Below, piece by piece: positions 1-8,701 of a stretch of 12,514 bases of DNA. The position numbers were made by a program, and so were the translations under genes. The notes beneath the pieces were generated by a model. It saw only the letters and a list, made by a program, of their open reading frames with translations. It was not told the DNA's origin and did no database searches. Every line of letters begins with the position of its first letter. Position 1 is the stretch's first letter. This stretch comes from Cudoniella acicularis (Eukaryota; Ascomycota; Leotiomycetes; Helotiales; Helotiaceae), in assembly GCA_013054445.1 (NCBI GenBank), contig JAAMPI010001589.1, forward strand, positions 1 to 12,514, in the 5' to 3' direction.

Positions 1-567
1 CTCAATCCACTTCCCCGTCTTCTCAAACTCCCCTAATAGATTCTCGTCATCGACATCGTCAACTTCGATACTGAGATGTTCGTATTTCTCCCAGTCTTCA
101 AAATCTTTGAAGTCATATTTTAGCACAGAGATGATGTGCGTTATTCCAGTAGAAGAGAGGGCGTTTTTCCGGCGGAGTGTGAAGATACTGTAGGGGAGAT
201 GTCAGTGTTGAGTGGATGAAAGAAGAGATGGGAGTGACGGTGATGAGAAGATGTGAAAATTGAGAGACTAGTCTGGGAATTTTGAGAAGATTTATTTGTG
301 AGTGACTCAGAGGTAAAGAGAAGCTTTGAAGTTGACAGTAAACGCAGAACGAAAATGCATAAGGTTACGATTATGGGCAACCAGTTCGGGGTCAGATAGA
401 GTGGCAGAAGAGAGAAACTCTATCACGTGTTTTGGAAAGTGAGGGGCATGGTGGGGTACATGAGTAGATAGGGGAGAGCACCAAGGCAACCGCAGAACAA
501 AAAGAGACAGGACGACATACCCACCGATGTATAGTTCATCGTCACCTGGGACGCGTGACAGTGCCAT
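1..567 (-). CDS. YVH1: YVH1-like dual-specificity protein phosphatase, N-terminal part (3' end outside window)
   Basis: The coding sequence is join(521-567, 187-1) on the minus strand and continues past the left edge. The ATG at 567-565 opens MALSRVPGDDELYIGG. A GTATGT donor at 520-515 and a CAG acceptor at 190-188 remove a 333-bp intron, and the reading frame resumes as IFTLRRKNALSSTGITHIIS. The product continues through KYEHLSIEVDDVDDENLL (residues 50-67) and is open to position 1 (residue 78). These blocks, a GDDxLYIGG start, then RRKxAL, ITHIxSVL and IEVDDVDDENLL, are the N-terminal beta strands and acid loop of the YVH1 family of dual-specificity phosphatases. The Asp cluster at 59-63 lies where the general-acid loop falls in such enzymes. 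The HCxxxxxR catalytic loop and the C-terminal zinc-binding domain of the family are not in the window. Known family role: release of Mrt4 from pre-60S ribosomal particles, with phosphatase activity separable from this. Family assignment is strong; an intact 3' part is assumed. Confidence 0.9.
188..520 (-). other. Intron 1 of the YVH1-like gene
   Basis: Reading the minus strand, the intron opens with GTATGT (520-515) and closes with CTACAG (193-188). A CTGAC branch-site candidate at 205-201 puts its A 14 nt from the 3' end. Splicing is phase 2: GG from exon 1 plus T187 restores a glycine codon, and the joined protein matches the family without a gap. At 333 bp it is long for a filamentous-fungal intron. 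If retained, translation would continue to a stop inside the intron (near 307) and give an 85-residue product without phosphatase motifs. Confidence 0.85.
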
Positions 568-1500
568 GTCTGATGGAGCTGACCTGTAATCCAGGGTTGC
601 TTCTTCTTGAACTGTAGTTCGAGCACACTTCTGTCTTAGAACACAGCGTGAGATCTATGACGATCCCCTCGTGTGTCTCGGAGCTGACTCCGCGACAATC
701 ACGTCGCCGATAGACAGATTAGAAAAATGCTGAAAAGGGGCTCGTTAGAGGTGCGGCTGTCAGATGATCAGAAGAGATACAGTTCTAGAATAATCTTTGT
801 CTTACCAGGGTCTAATTAGGATATCAAGCCAGTTTCTGAAATTCCAAATTTTGCAATGTGATTTGTTTCGGACCTCGGCGACCGAGGTTTAGATCTTATT
901 GGCCTGTTGGCCTCAGGCACCTAGAATGATAAGTAGAGCAAGTGCAGCCCTGGCGGTGGGCCCCGAGCAGTGGAGCAGTGGAGCCCTGTGAACCCTCAAC
1001 TTGAGCCCAGCAAGGCAAAAGTTCGTTTAGTTAGCAGAGTACATACCCTGGAAGGCCTGAACTTCCAGCTGCCAAGTTTCCACTGGTGACAGCACTGCCC
1101 ACCGCCCACCTTCTGCCTCCTGAACTCTGAGACATCTAACCAAGTCTAACCCCAGTAAAAGCCGTGCCACGCGTGCATCCATCAACTGCCGCCACAAAAG
1201 AACGTTTCAAACGCAATCACATCGCGATGAAGGTTGAACCCGTCTTGTCTACCGTACTGACAGCGGCGTAAGGCTACTCGTCCGACTCTGACAGCAGTAG
1301 ACACCTAAAAATCATCAAATACAGTTACCTGGTATAGCTTCAATGGACTAGCACTAGTCAAGAGTGCTAAACACTTCCTTGTCGGTGCCCCTCCCTTATT
1401 ACTATTGTAGACTGTAGTCCCCAGCCCTTACGCTCGTATGATGGGAATTTTCCACTTAATAGGAGTTCGGCTTATGCTCAAGCCTTGGCGTGGGACAGTG
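568..1500. promoter_or_regulatory. Upstream region of the YVH1-like gene; no gene seen
   Basis: This is the DNA immediately upstream (on the minus strand) of the phosphatase start codon, so it must hold that gene's 5' leader and promoter. No TATA box or initiator can be assigned with confidence. A perfect 7-bp inverted repeat with a 3-nt loop (ACCTCGG-CGA-CCGAGGT) sits at 872-888, and a smaller one (GCCTG/CAGGC) follows near 902-918. A 2-copy GAGCAGTG repeat lies at about 965-980. No ORF of coding character occurs on either strand. Confidence 0.4.
872..888. repeat. Perfect 7-bp inverted repeat, 3-nt loop
   Basis: ACCTCGG at 872-878 and its exact reverse complement CCGAGGT at 882-888 flank the trinucleotide CGA. 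It lies about 305 bp upstream of the YVH1-like start codon. It could be a dyad recognised by a dimeric factor or a chance hairpin; stems of this size are expected several times in 8 kb of random sequence. Confidence 0.5.
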
Positions 1501-3133
1501 TTGTGAGCCTTAGCCGTGATAATTCCCGAACCACGGATCGACCAACGAAGTCGTCATAAAATCTTGGATAGAGTCGGGCCATCTCTCGGTCCATCTGCTG
1601 GGTGTTGCATTGTTGCAAGCAAAAACTCGGCGACTAGGGCAAAGAACCTCAAACCCCGACGTGAGCGGCCTAGCAGAGAAATTTCCGAGACGGTGGACAC
1701 TGGAAGGGGAAGGTCGTGAGGTACAGATGTTGTGGAGTGGTTGATACGAAGTGGGAGAAGATTGATGCGCCCCCCTTTTCCTTCTAGGTTGCCAATATAT
1801 CTACAACGTAGCATTTTCAAGTAGAGAGGGTTGACAAGAAATGCACCCACTCCGAAAAATTAAATCTCAAAGCAAGTCAAGATGAACAAGGATTGGAACA
1901 CAAATTGCGTGACTCTTACCTGTGTTCTCGTGGAAGTCCACAAGAAGAAGTTGTTCCTGGAATACATCCCAGAACTGATAAATTGACAGAGTCATGTCCC
2001 AGCCAGCTTACGGAGTTGAGCCTGAGTCAAGGTCGAGATGACTCGTGTCAAATGTGCTTACGCAACTCATAGAGTGCTGACCGCTATGTTGATGCGCATC
2101 GCACAAAAAGCATGCGTCCTCGTACAAAGTTTCCCCTCGGAAGCTGAAAAATAGGAGGGAGAAGGGATGTCAGCCACACTCGTTTTTCCGGGACGATGTG
2201 GCGTCGGATTCAATCCAGATTCTAATTCAAGAAAAGCAACTGAGCCGAGAATCGGCAGCACATGCTTTCAGCTGGGACCTCACAGTCTTCACCGCTTCCA
2301 GGGAAATACTGTGGTGTTCCCCTTTTGAATCCATGTTCCTGGCCGAGTTGAAAAAGGTCTTCCGAACCGAAGCCTATGGAAGGGATCGGGTGTGCAAACT
2401 CTGAAGCTTGGGAACGGACGGAACCAAATTAGAGCCGCTCGGCGCCTGCAGACAGATTTTCGACACGGTCAGCCGGGTACCTGGGTATTCTTTCTCAAAA
2501 TGGTCTGGCCCAACTGGATGTTGGCACTCTACTAATGTATCGAAACTAGCCTTACCCTGGCTTTATTCAATATTCAATCTCGGCTCTGATGCTATGATTT
2601 GCTGCCAACTCTCGGACCCTCAGCTATCGTGGTGGTTTTTGCCCCTCTGCCGGTGAAGACGAGCCGGGTCCATGTGACATACATCAACTCCGAAATTTGT
2701 TTCTGACGAGTCGCACCCATACCGGTGAACGAGAATCTGTTACTAACGGCACGCTTTGGAGAAGATTGCGTCTCTGGATGGGCCTGCCTCTGAGCAATGA
2801 TTCGATGGTATAGGCCGCCTGGACGACCGGGCGCCAAGTTCCCTGCTTCCTCAGTTTTCAAATCGCTAGTGGTTTGTTGGCTCAGGAAGCTGAGTAGATC
2901 TGATCTTTACCAGTTAAGGTTTGATCTTGCACAGCTTGCAATACTCGGCGCTTTTACCTGCCTGTCGCTCAACGCAACTAGATGGATCGGCGAGCGTTAA
3001 ATGAAATCGGGAGTTCACACATATCGAAGCCCCGAAGAACAAAAATTGGGCTTTCCATGCCGGAGCTGTTCCAGGCTAAAGTTGCGAGACCTTGCTCTAG
3101 ATGCGTAAGGCGTGGTGGGGGCTCGATAGAAGA

Positions 3134-3181
3134 TTAGCGATCGTGGGGTCTCATCGCTAAAGACCCCTGACTCCTGAGACC
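3134..3181. repeat. Nest of three overlapping perfect inverted repeats
   Basis: TTAGCGAT at 3134-3141 pairs with ATCGCTAA at 3153-3160 (8 bp, 11-nt loop). GGGGTCT at 3145-3151 pairs with AGACCCC at 3161-3167 (7 bp, 9-nt loop). GGTCTCA at 3147-3153 pairs with TGAGACC at 3175-3181 (7 bp, 21-nt loop). The second and third stems share an arm, and the first interleaves with the second with no nucleotide between their 3' arms, so the helices would compete with one another. Whether the stretch is transcribed is unknown. Confidence 0.5.
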
Positions 3182-4205
3182 ATAACTTGAGGAAGGACCA
3201 AGCCACCCTCAATTTTGCACATCACATTTGTCAATCGAGCCTGATGCGCGATACGGAGCAACTAGGGTGACGAAATAACGGGTCGTCCGCATTACTGCCA
3301 CTTACGTATTCGTATTTGTTCAGCCTTCAAATTGTCCCTATTATTAGAGCCGAGTTCCCAGCTTTAGCCTTGTGGCGTATCCATTATCCAAGATGTCGGT
3401 CCTGCGGGAAATTTGGGAACCGATCCGACTTCCATCCAAGTCGGAGACGACGAATTTTCGGTCCAGACTTAAGTGCAAGTATTGGGTCGTGCTGCGCTTT
3501 GTAAATGTCTTACTAGCACGCCCATACAGAACTTCACCGTGCAGAATTATGTGCTTCCTTCCCGTGAACTTGTGACTCGGGACAGATGGTCGTGATTGGA
3601 AGTTTTTAATGTAGTTCCCGCCTGCATGTCATGCCGTTTCCACGCATGGTTCCAAAGAACCATAGGGCAGAAGCAATGAAATTCAGCCATCGGACTAGAT
3701 CGGTTCTAGAAGCACCGAGTGGTTGCGACTCAGAAGTTGCGGCAAAAAGAAAGTCTAGAGTTCTTCTCCGTACGTTACCGGCATGAGTTTTTCTTCTCTT
3801 GGTAGGTGAAACCACGGCCATTGAGCCAGACCTGCAGCGGTGAATTGCAATGCCACGCTACTTGGACTTTTTAATAAGATTAATCCATCAGGAACTGGTG
3901 GAATAATTGCTGAGATGACTAACGCCAAAACCAGGCCGTTCGCGCGAGATGGCTGTCTTGCAAGCCGCAGGATCGAGTCTCGCTCCCGAGGATTGGGTTT
4001 CGCAACAGCGAGGAGATTGAGGATTTGTTTCGGATGGGATTTTCGGGTTCGGCACGGGCGAGTTGAATTGTTGCCCTGAAGTGTTGTCGTCCTCCAACAT
4101 GCGGCAAGAAAGTAGAAATGGCAGAAAGTGTAGTGTGAGTCTATGTGACTTGCTGGCATGGTCTGATTTCAAAGTACACTGCAGAGTCCAGACAAGCTTC
4201 CGTTT

Positions 4206-4224
4206 CCAGCTGCCAGCTGCCAGG
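4206..4224 (+). repeat. Short tandem repeat, heptamer CCAGCTG x2.7
   Basis: CCAGCTG occurs at 4206-4212 and 4213-4219 and is followed by a partial copy (CCAGG). This is one of several 7-bp-period tandem repeats in the gene-free interval. Confidence 0.6.
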
Positions 4225-4742
4225 CCCAGAATTCGGCCAATGGAATAGCATTTATGCTTCGAGGAGATGTTATGAAGCTGTTTCGTGATTCCCTGGCTCC
4301 AAACCAAGCAGATGTGTCAGGTCGAAGATGGACAGCACGGAGGTAGTGAGAAATCGGAGATGCCCAGAGGTGCAGCTGTGCTACTGCCCATTCCGCAGGA
4401 CGAGAGCCTACCAGCAATCAAGAGCAAATCGTCGCAAAGTAGTAAAGCACGAGACGTTTGATGTTCTCTGTCTATTGCAACCCAGCCACGTCCTTGACTC
4501 TTTAAGATGGACAGATAAGGACGCGGGCGCAATGACAATGCGACATTTGATGATGTGAACTGTTGAAGGTGCATTTCGAGGCTGAGGCAGGTCAAGGATA
4601 GTTAAGCGAGGATATGGATGTGGTAGCTGCACACCCACGCGATATCATTCCAGCAACGATCATAAAGATCATCACAACTATCACTTGCCGTAAGCTGCGG
4701 CCGTGAATGGCCTTTGGGTTGTTTCTGGTCATTGCAGAGATT

Positions 4743-4763
4743 AGAAGTCAGAAGTCAGAAGTC
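4743..4763 (+). repeat. Short tandem repeat, AGAAGTC x3
   Basis: Three exact heptamers lie at 4743-4749, 4750-4756 and 4757-4763. They lie 58 bp upstream of a second heptamer array at 4821. Confidence 0.8.
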
Positions 4764-4820
4764 AAAAGCCTGAGGCTGGAATGGTGGGCACCACCCTGTT
4801 CTCAAACCTACTCGGCCACG

Positions 4821-4848
4821 ATGCTCAACGCTTGACGCTCGACGCTCA
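4821..4848 (+). repeat. Short tandem repeat, ACGCTCA-type heptamer x4
   Basis: Four heptamers read ATGCTCA, ACGCTTG, ACGCTCG and ACGCTCA. In a shifted register this gives two exact GACGCTC copies (4834-4847), a heptamer that reappears at 7216. Confidence 0.75.
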
Positions 4849-5148
4849 AAATCCGTGATACCACACCGAATTTCCCAGCACCGGTCATGACAATCTTCCA
4901 TGGCAGTCCTCCACCTCCATTTCCCCGGAAAGTGCAACATTCCCTTCAAGCGGAAGACCTCACAGCCTTAAGGATTCGTTGAGCCTCAGTGCTCGCCCAA
5001 GGAGGAGTAATATGCTGATACTTGCCAATCAGGAAGGCAAGGGTGTTCAAACAGGTCGAAAGAGTTCGCATATCTTCCATTATTATTCGACGTACCTTTA
5101 GTGATTTTCGAGCTTCGTTGTGTATACCTGAGCACGTGCCCAAACGGC

Positions 5149-5170
5149 GCAAGTGCAAGTGCAAGTGCAC
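5149..5170 (+). repeat. Short tandem repeat, GCAAGT x3.7
   Basis: Three exact hexamers GCAAGT lie at 5149-5166, followed by a partial unit GCAC. Confidence 0.8.
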
Positions 5171-5445
5171 TCTTGTATAGGTAGCCTCAGTGGTCTCCAG
5201 TACTCTCTACGAGATTCAGATTACTGATGAGTGTCTTTGCCCTATAGGCCATCTCGCGGGACTTCTGTTTTCAGAATAGTTTCTGCTGATGGCGTCCCAG
5301 ATTCTTCAAATTCTGTTTACTGGGACTTACCGAGACACTTCCTGGTTCCAAGGGTCCACGCACTATCTAGGTACTTTTCAATCCACATACTCGTAAAACG
5401 GTCCGAAGTGTGAGACTACGGCTAATGCAGTTTCACTTCGAATAC

Positions 5446-5490
5446 ATGGAAAGGATGGAAAGAATAGAAAGAATGGATAGAATGGATACT
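5446..5490 (+). repeat. Minisatellite-like 9-bp repeat, consensus ATGGAAAGA x5
   Basis: Five 9-bp units read ATGGAAAGG, ATGGAAAGA, ATAGAAAGA, ATGGATAGA and ATGGATACT. The unit length is a multiple of three, so the array reads in frame as MERMERIERMDRMD inside an open frame ending at 5766. That frame has no coding character outside the array, so I treat this as a degenerate repeat rather than a gene. Confidence 0.8.
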
Positions 5491-6172
5491 CTGAAGCTGT
5501 CAAGGTCACGAGGTCGCCCAGTCCAGATAGCTATGATAAGGTCCTGGCTGAATTTCCATTTGAGTTTGGTAATTGATTCCCTTGGAGTGCTGAGTAGCCA
5601 TACTGCATTATTTTATCGAGGGTTCTATCTGGCTTTGCCCTGGTGCGGGCGAATCGGGCGCTCGCGGATGGTGGCGCAGCAAAGGCAAAATTCGGCGAGT
5701 CTCCTGCAAGACGGTGGTGCATTGCAGCAACGAACAGCCCTCTGGGAAAGGCTGCAAAATAAATGATGCACAGCAGCTGCGTTGGTGCACACATCTGCGG
5801 TTCCAAGGTTTTTCTATCGATCATTGGGGGTCCTGAAGTACACGTCGTTGCCTCGTACTACGGCCAATGGTCTCTCCAAGTGCCTGCACAGGCTGAGTGA
5901 GGGGTACTCACACAGGCCGCCTTGCAGTTCGCACTGTCACTGTGCACACAACCCAGATGATCCTGCTTGTATAGGGATGGTCATTCGGACAGCCGCCTAG
6001 TTTTTCTCACTACAGTACATAGATTCTGCATTCGTTAGGCATAGACACGAGGCTCCTCGAGAACCCAGAGGGCCTCCCTCCTTTGAGTTTTTTCCTGATG
6101 TCTGAGGAAGATGTCATCCCGCCGAGCCACGCTCGCTGCACGCGGGCTTGATACCCGGCAAATTACGCGCTG

Positions 6173-6195
6173 CAGCTGCCCTGTTCAGCTGCCCT
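6173..6195 (+). repeat. Direct repeat CAGCTGCCCT x2
   Basis: Two exact 10-bp copies lie at 6173-6182 and 6186-6195, separated by GTT. There is no associated gene; this is probably a local duplication. Confidence 0.6.
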
Positions 6196-7215
6196 ACACC
6201 AGAAGAAACTCACGATATCGATGTTAGGACCAAGGACCAGAATGATAACTCCAGATCTCCCGGAGCGCCCCGCCCTCAGCCCACTGAGGCAGCTGTTTGA
6301 GTTTCGCACCTTGGAGGTTTGCACGCTCAGGACACTTGACCACGAGCAGCATCGCGCCAGCAAGTGGTTCCAGAGTTCGAGAGAAGATGACGCGACCGGG
6401 TGCAACCTTGCCAGCAGCTCAAGCCGCACGAAAGATGGCTGTGAAGTGTGGACGAGAGAGGTAGGGCTGAGATGTCGATTACAGCACTAGAGCCTATAGG
6501 GCCAAAGCGAGGGTGGTTCCCATGCCAAAAGTCCCTTCCCAGTGCAGCTCACCCCTGATAGGCTGCCCTTCCAGAGCCAGTCCCCGCTGTCTTTTCTCGA
6601 TTCGAGAGAGAGAACCCGTAATTCGTAGTGATTGGGCACCTCGTTGCCCCAAGTTTCTAACGAACACTCTCGGACAGTATCGCAAAAACTGCAAGTCAGC
6701 GGTGACGACTTGCTGACAATCAATTGGCATCAAAAAACATTAGGTTTCCAGAGACTCACCGGAGAGGACTTGCATAGAGGATCGTAGAAAGCGAAGAAAC
6801 GAGCATTCCTCAAACCAGGCCATCCTTTAGACACGAGCATAGCACTTTGGCTGTCACGCTCAAGCGATAGATGGGTCTGGTATCTGTTACGAAGCATCTA
6901 GCATATGAGTTCTGGGCTGTGAGAAGGGGAAGAAGGAAGAAGGAAGGAAGGGAGTATTGGCTCATCTGAGCATGAACCACGGCCGGATCAATCCAGACTT
7001 CCTCATGGCTTATTATATGGGTTGAGAGAACGGAATGCAGGTGATGGTAAGAACGAAAGGGCCTTGTTGCCTCAGCTTTCTTTCCCTCAGGCCATGCGTG
7101 ACGCCGCGGGTTAGCCATATTTTAGGAACATGGCGTTTTGAGGACTCCTCAGAGTCTTGTTATTTTACTCATTTCGATGAAGCAAGAAAACAAACCACGA
7201 TACACGCCTGTCTTG

Positions 7216-7236
7216 GACGCTCGCCGCTCGCCGCTC
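7216..7236 (+). repeat. Short tandem repeat, GCCGCTC-type heptamer x3
   Basis: Units GACGCTC, GCCGCTC and GCCGCTC follow one another. The first unit is identical to the heptamer duplicated at 4834-4847. Confidence 0.7.
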
Positions 7237-8092
7237 CCTGGCCCTGCCCTACCCGCGAGTTCCACTGTTCCGTCCCACCCATACATTTCAGCCCTCTTCA
7301 CTCGTGCAATTCCAATCCACAAATTCCCCTCCGCATGCGCATCCCATGCCCTGACCTGGCCTGCCTTGCGCTGCCATCCCAATAAGAAGATCCCATCGAC
7401 GGCCCACCTTGGGTCCTGGCGGGAGATAGGTGCAGCAGCGCCCTACAGGCTAGTAGGCTACCGCCTTTTAGCATTTGTTACGCCCAGGCCCTCCTGGGCT
7501 GCTCCGACTCGGGCTGCTAGTCGTCGCCTTGCCTCGGGTCCATAGTGGTAGGGGCGTACATCTTGCAGTGGCAGCGCACGACGGATAGGTGATGCGAAGA
7601 CGCTGCATCTTACTACCCGCGAGCCGTGTTCTAGCGGGCCTCTGCTCTCTGCCTCCAGCGGCCGGTAGTAGCTGCAAAGTACAGTAGTAGTCCCTTGGAG
7701 ACGTAGACTTGTAGGAGTTATACGGAGTAGTGGGGACCTAGTCGCCTACGGGAGACTTCGTACTGCCTCGTCTACCTAGTAAATTTGCTCCGCTCTTCAG
7801 GTCTCACTCTCACCTCACCTTACCTGGTCTGTGGTCCTCCCGTGCCAGCACTCACTAGCGACTAGTCCCATGGACCATGCCATGGCCGCACGCACTTGCC
7901 ATTGCTGGTTTGCCCGCCTTGCCCCCCTGGCTGCGTCGCCTTGTCGGCGTCGTGCTGCTGCACTACTCCGTACTTTATTTTACCTAACGCTCCATCCAGC
8001 TGCCTCTCTCTCTTTGCCTTGCGCTGCCCTGCCTGGGCTGCTGTCTTCCATTGTCTCTGCTTCAGTGCTTCCTGTGCTCCCTCTGCTAGCAG

Positions 8093-8118
8093 CTACCAAC
8101 TACCAACTACCAACTACC
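8093..8118 (+). repeat. Short tandem repeat, CTACCAA x3.7
   Basis: Three exact heptamers CTACCAA, then CTACC, run from 8093 to 8118 within the pyrimidine-rich region upstream of the zinc-finger gene. Confidence 0.85.
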
Positions 8119-8295
8119 TAGCCCAGCTGTCCTGTTACGGCCCGTCCACTGCCTAGCGCCTACCGCCCAACTCGTCGTCTAGTTTCTACTCCAAGACTGT
8201 GTCTTGTCTAGTTGTCGGCCTCGAGACACTCACACTCACACCCACAATCACGCTTCACTACTCGTACTCGCCTTCCTTCCCCCATCTAAACGCCG

Positions 8296-8364
8296 ATGCT
8301 CCGATCGATGCTCACCTTCTCCTCGCCTCGAATAATCCCATCCTCCATCCTACGCTTTCGCTGA
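8296..8364 (+). other. Upstream ORF 1, 22 codons
   Basis: ATG at 8296, a second in-frame ATG at 8308, stop TGA at 8362-8364. Both starts have a pyrimidine at -3, a weak context. It is meaningful only if the transcript starts upstream of 8296. Confidence 0.35.
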
Positions 8365-8466
8365 CATTCTCATCTACGCTCTCTAGACTCGACGTCTGCC
8401 ACAGTCTCACTCCTGTGCCAGACTCGCAAGCACCTCTCTTCTTCCTTCGTCTCGAGCCGATCTTCG

Positions 8467-8475
8467 ATGACATAA
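8467..8475 (+). other. Upstream ORF 2, two codons (Met-Thr-stop)
   Basis: ATG ACA TAA at 8467-8475 with T at -3. Near-minimal uORFs of this kind can slow or release scanning ribosomes; here the weak start context suggests mostly leaky scanning. Confidence 0.35.
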
Positions 8476-8540
8476 GATTGCATCTGCACATAACGGAGGG
8501 CTTTTTCTTTCCTTGCTGTATACTTTGTTACAATATCTAG

Positions 8541-8609
8541 ATGTTCTTGTTTCGTCATTCATTTGTACCTGTCGGCTTTTCCGCTACACTCTCGCCACCA
8601 ATATTCTGA
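8541..8609 (+). other. Upstream ORF 3, 22 codons, nearest to the main start
   Basis: ATG at 8541-8543 reads MFLFRHSFVPVGFSATLSPP and two more residues to TGA at 8607-8609. It ends 92 nt before the main ATG at 8702, with no other ATG between. Context at -3 is T, whereas the main ATG has G at -3 and +4. This leaves room for both leaky scanning and re-initiation. Confidence 0.4.
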
Positions 8610-8701
8610 GACTTTTTAGGAAGTAGTGGCAGCAAAGATCCACCGCCATTCCTTGCCCTGCGTACTTTCAGCTAGTGGCAATCTCGAGTCCTGCCAACGC
8701 G

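Larger units (their letters stand above)
1501..4700. other. Gene-free intergenic DNA, left part
   Basis: No supportable gene, RNA gene or mobile element was seen on either strand. The longest ATG-initiated ORF is 134 codons on the minus strand (4159-3755). It has no recognisable domain, overlaps an equally anonymous ORF in another frame, and an ORF of this length is roughly what chance predicts for this much DNA (under one expected by a simple 61/64 estimate). Base composition is balanced, without the strong AT bias of heavily RIP-mutated repeats. Small tandem heptamers and a nest of inverted repeats at 3134-3181 are listed separately. Confidence 0.5.
4701..7150. other. Gene-free intergenic DNA, middle part
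   Basis: No supportable gene was seen. The longer reading frames here are unconvincing. The plus-strand frame at 5410-5766 opens at GTG and its ATG-started part is built on a 9-bp tandem repeat. The minus-strand frame at 7118-6810 (102 codons) begins at an ATG with A at -3 and G at +4 but shows no domain, no conserved-looking motif and no clear splice partner. Several short tandem repeats fall in this stretch. No tRNA-like fold with a GGTTCGA-type T-loop was found. Confidence 0.5.
7151..8199 (+). promoter_or_regulatory. Pyrimidine-skewed upstream region of the zinc-finger gene
   Basis: From about 7200 the plus strand becomes visibly rich in C and T (runs such as CCCTGGCCCTGCCC and CTCTCTCTTTGCC), and this skew continues to the coding start at 8702. 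Reading frames of 80-135 codons here, for example from the ATG at 7870 to 8121, are low-complexity products of the skew: Leu, Pro, Ala, Ser and Cys rich, with no domain. It is best read as promoter and possibly distal 5' leader of the gene at 8702. I cannot place a transcription start or a TATA box. Confidence 0.4.
8200..8701 (+). promoter_or_regulatory. Probable 5' leader (UTR) of the zinc-finger gene, with three uORFs
   Basis: The 500 bp before the ATG are strongly C/T rich with CA steps (CACTCACACTCACACCC, CCTTCCTTCCCCCATC), the composition usual for transcribed leaders of long-UTR fungal regulator genes. Only four ATGs occur between 8200 and 8701, giving three uORFs, and all end before 8702. 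A candidate 3' splice site (CTTTTTAG, ending 8618) could close a 5'-UTR intron, but no clear donor pairs with it. The leader's left end is a guess. Confidence 0.45.

Noticed and set aside
3946..3990. Possible tRNA T-arm (GGATCGAGTCT) in the gene-free region
   Set aside because: It differs at two positions from the B-box consensus; the flanking bases do not form a T-stem, and no A-box or acceptor stem is found.
3755..4159. 134-codon minus-strand ORF starting at an ATG
   Set aside because: It has no domain and no conserved-looking motif, and it is overlapped by other open frames. A simple stop-codon estimate expects nearly one such ORF by chance in this much DNA.
3888..4307. 139-codon minus-strand open frame
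   Set aside because: It opens with TTG rather than ATG, overlaps another frame and shows no family signature.
4545..4590. Box C/D snoRNA-like TGATGA and CTGA pair
   Set aside because: The boxes are about 35 nt apart, too close for the class, and no terminal stem is seen.
5410..5766. 118-codon plus-strand frame with MERMERIERMDRMD
   Set aside because: It starts at GTG, and the only regular feature comes from a 9-bp tandem repeat; the remainder looks random.
6810..7118. 102-codon minus-strand ORF with a good start context
   Set aside because: The ATG context is favourable, but there is no recognisable domain, no splice partner and no support beyond length. It remains possible as an orphan gene.
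7831..8121. Leu/Ala/Pro-rich plus-strand ORF (ATG at 7870)
   Set aside because: It is low complexity, produced by the CT-rich strand, and its end lies in a heptamer repeat. It is more likely promoter or leader DNA.
8675..8701. Upstream GTG as start of the zinc-finger protein
   Set aside because: Nuclear fungal genes start at ATG, and the first in-frame ATG, at 8702, has a good context.
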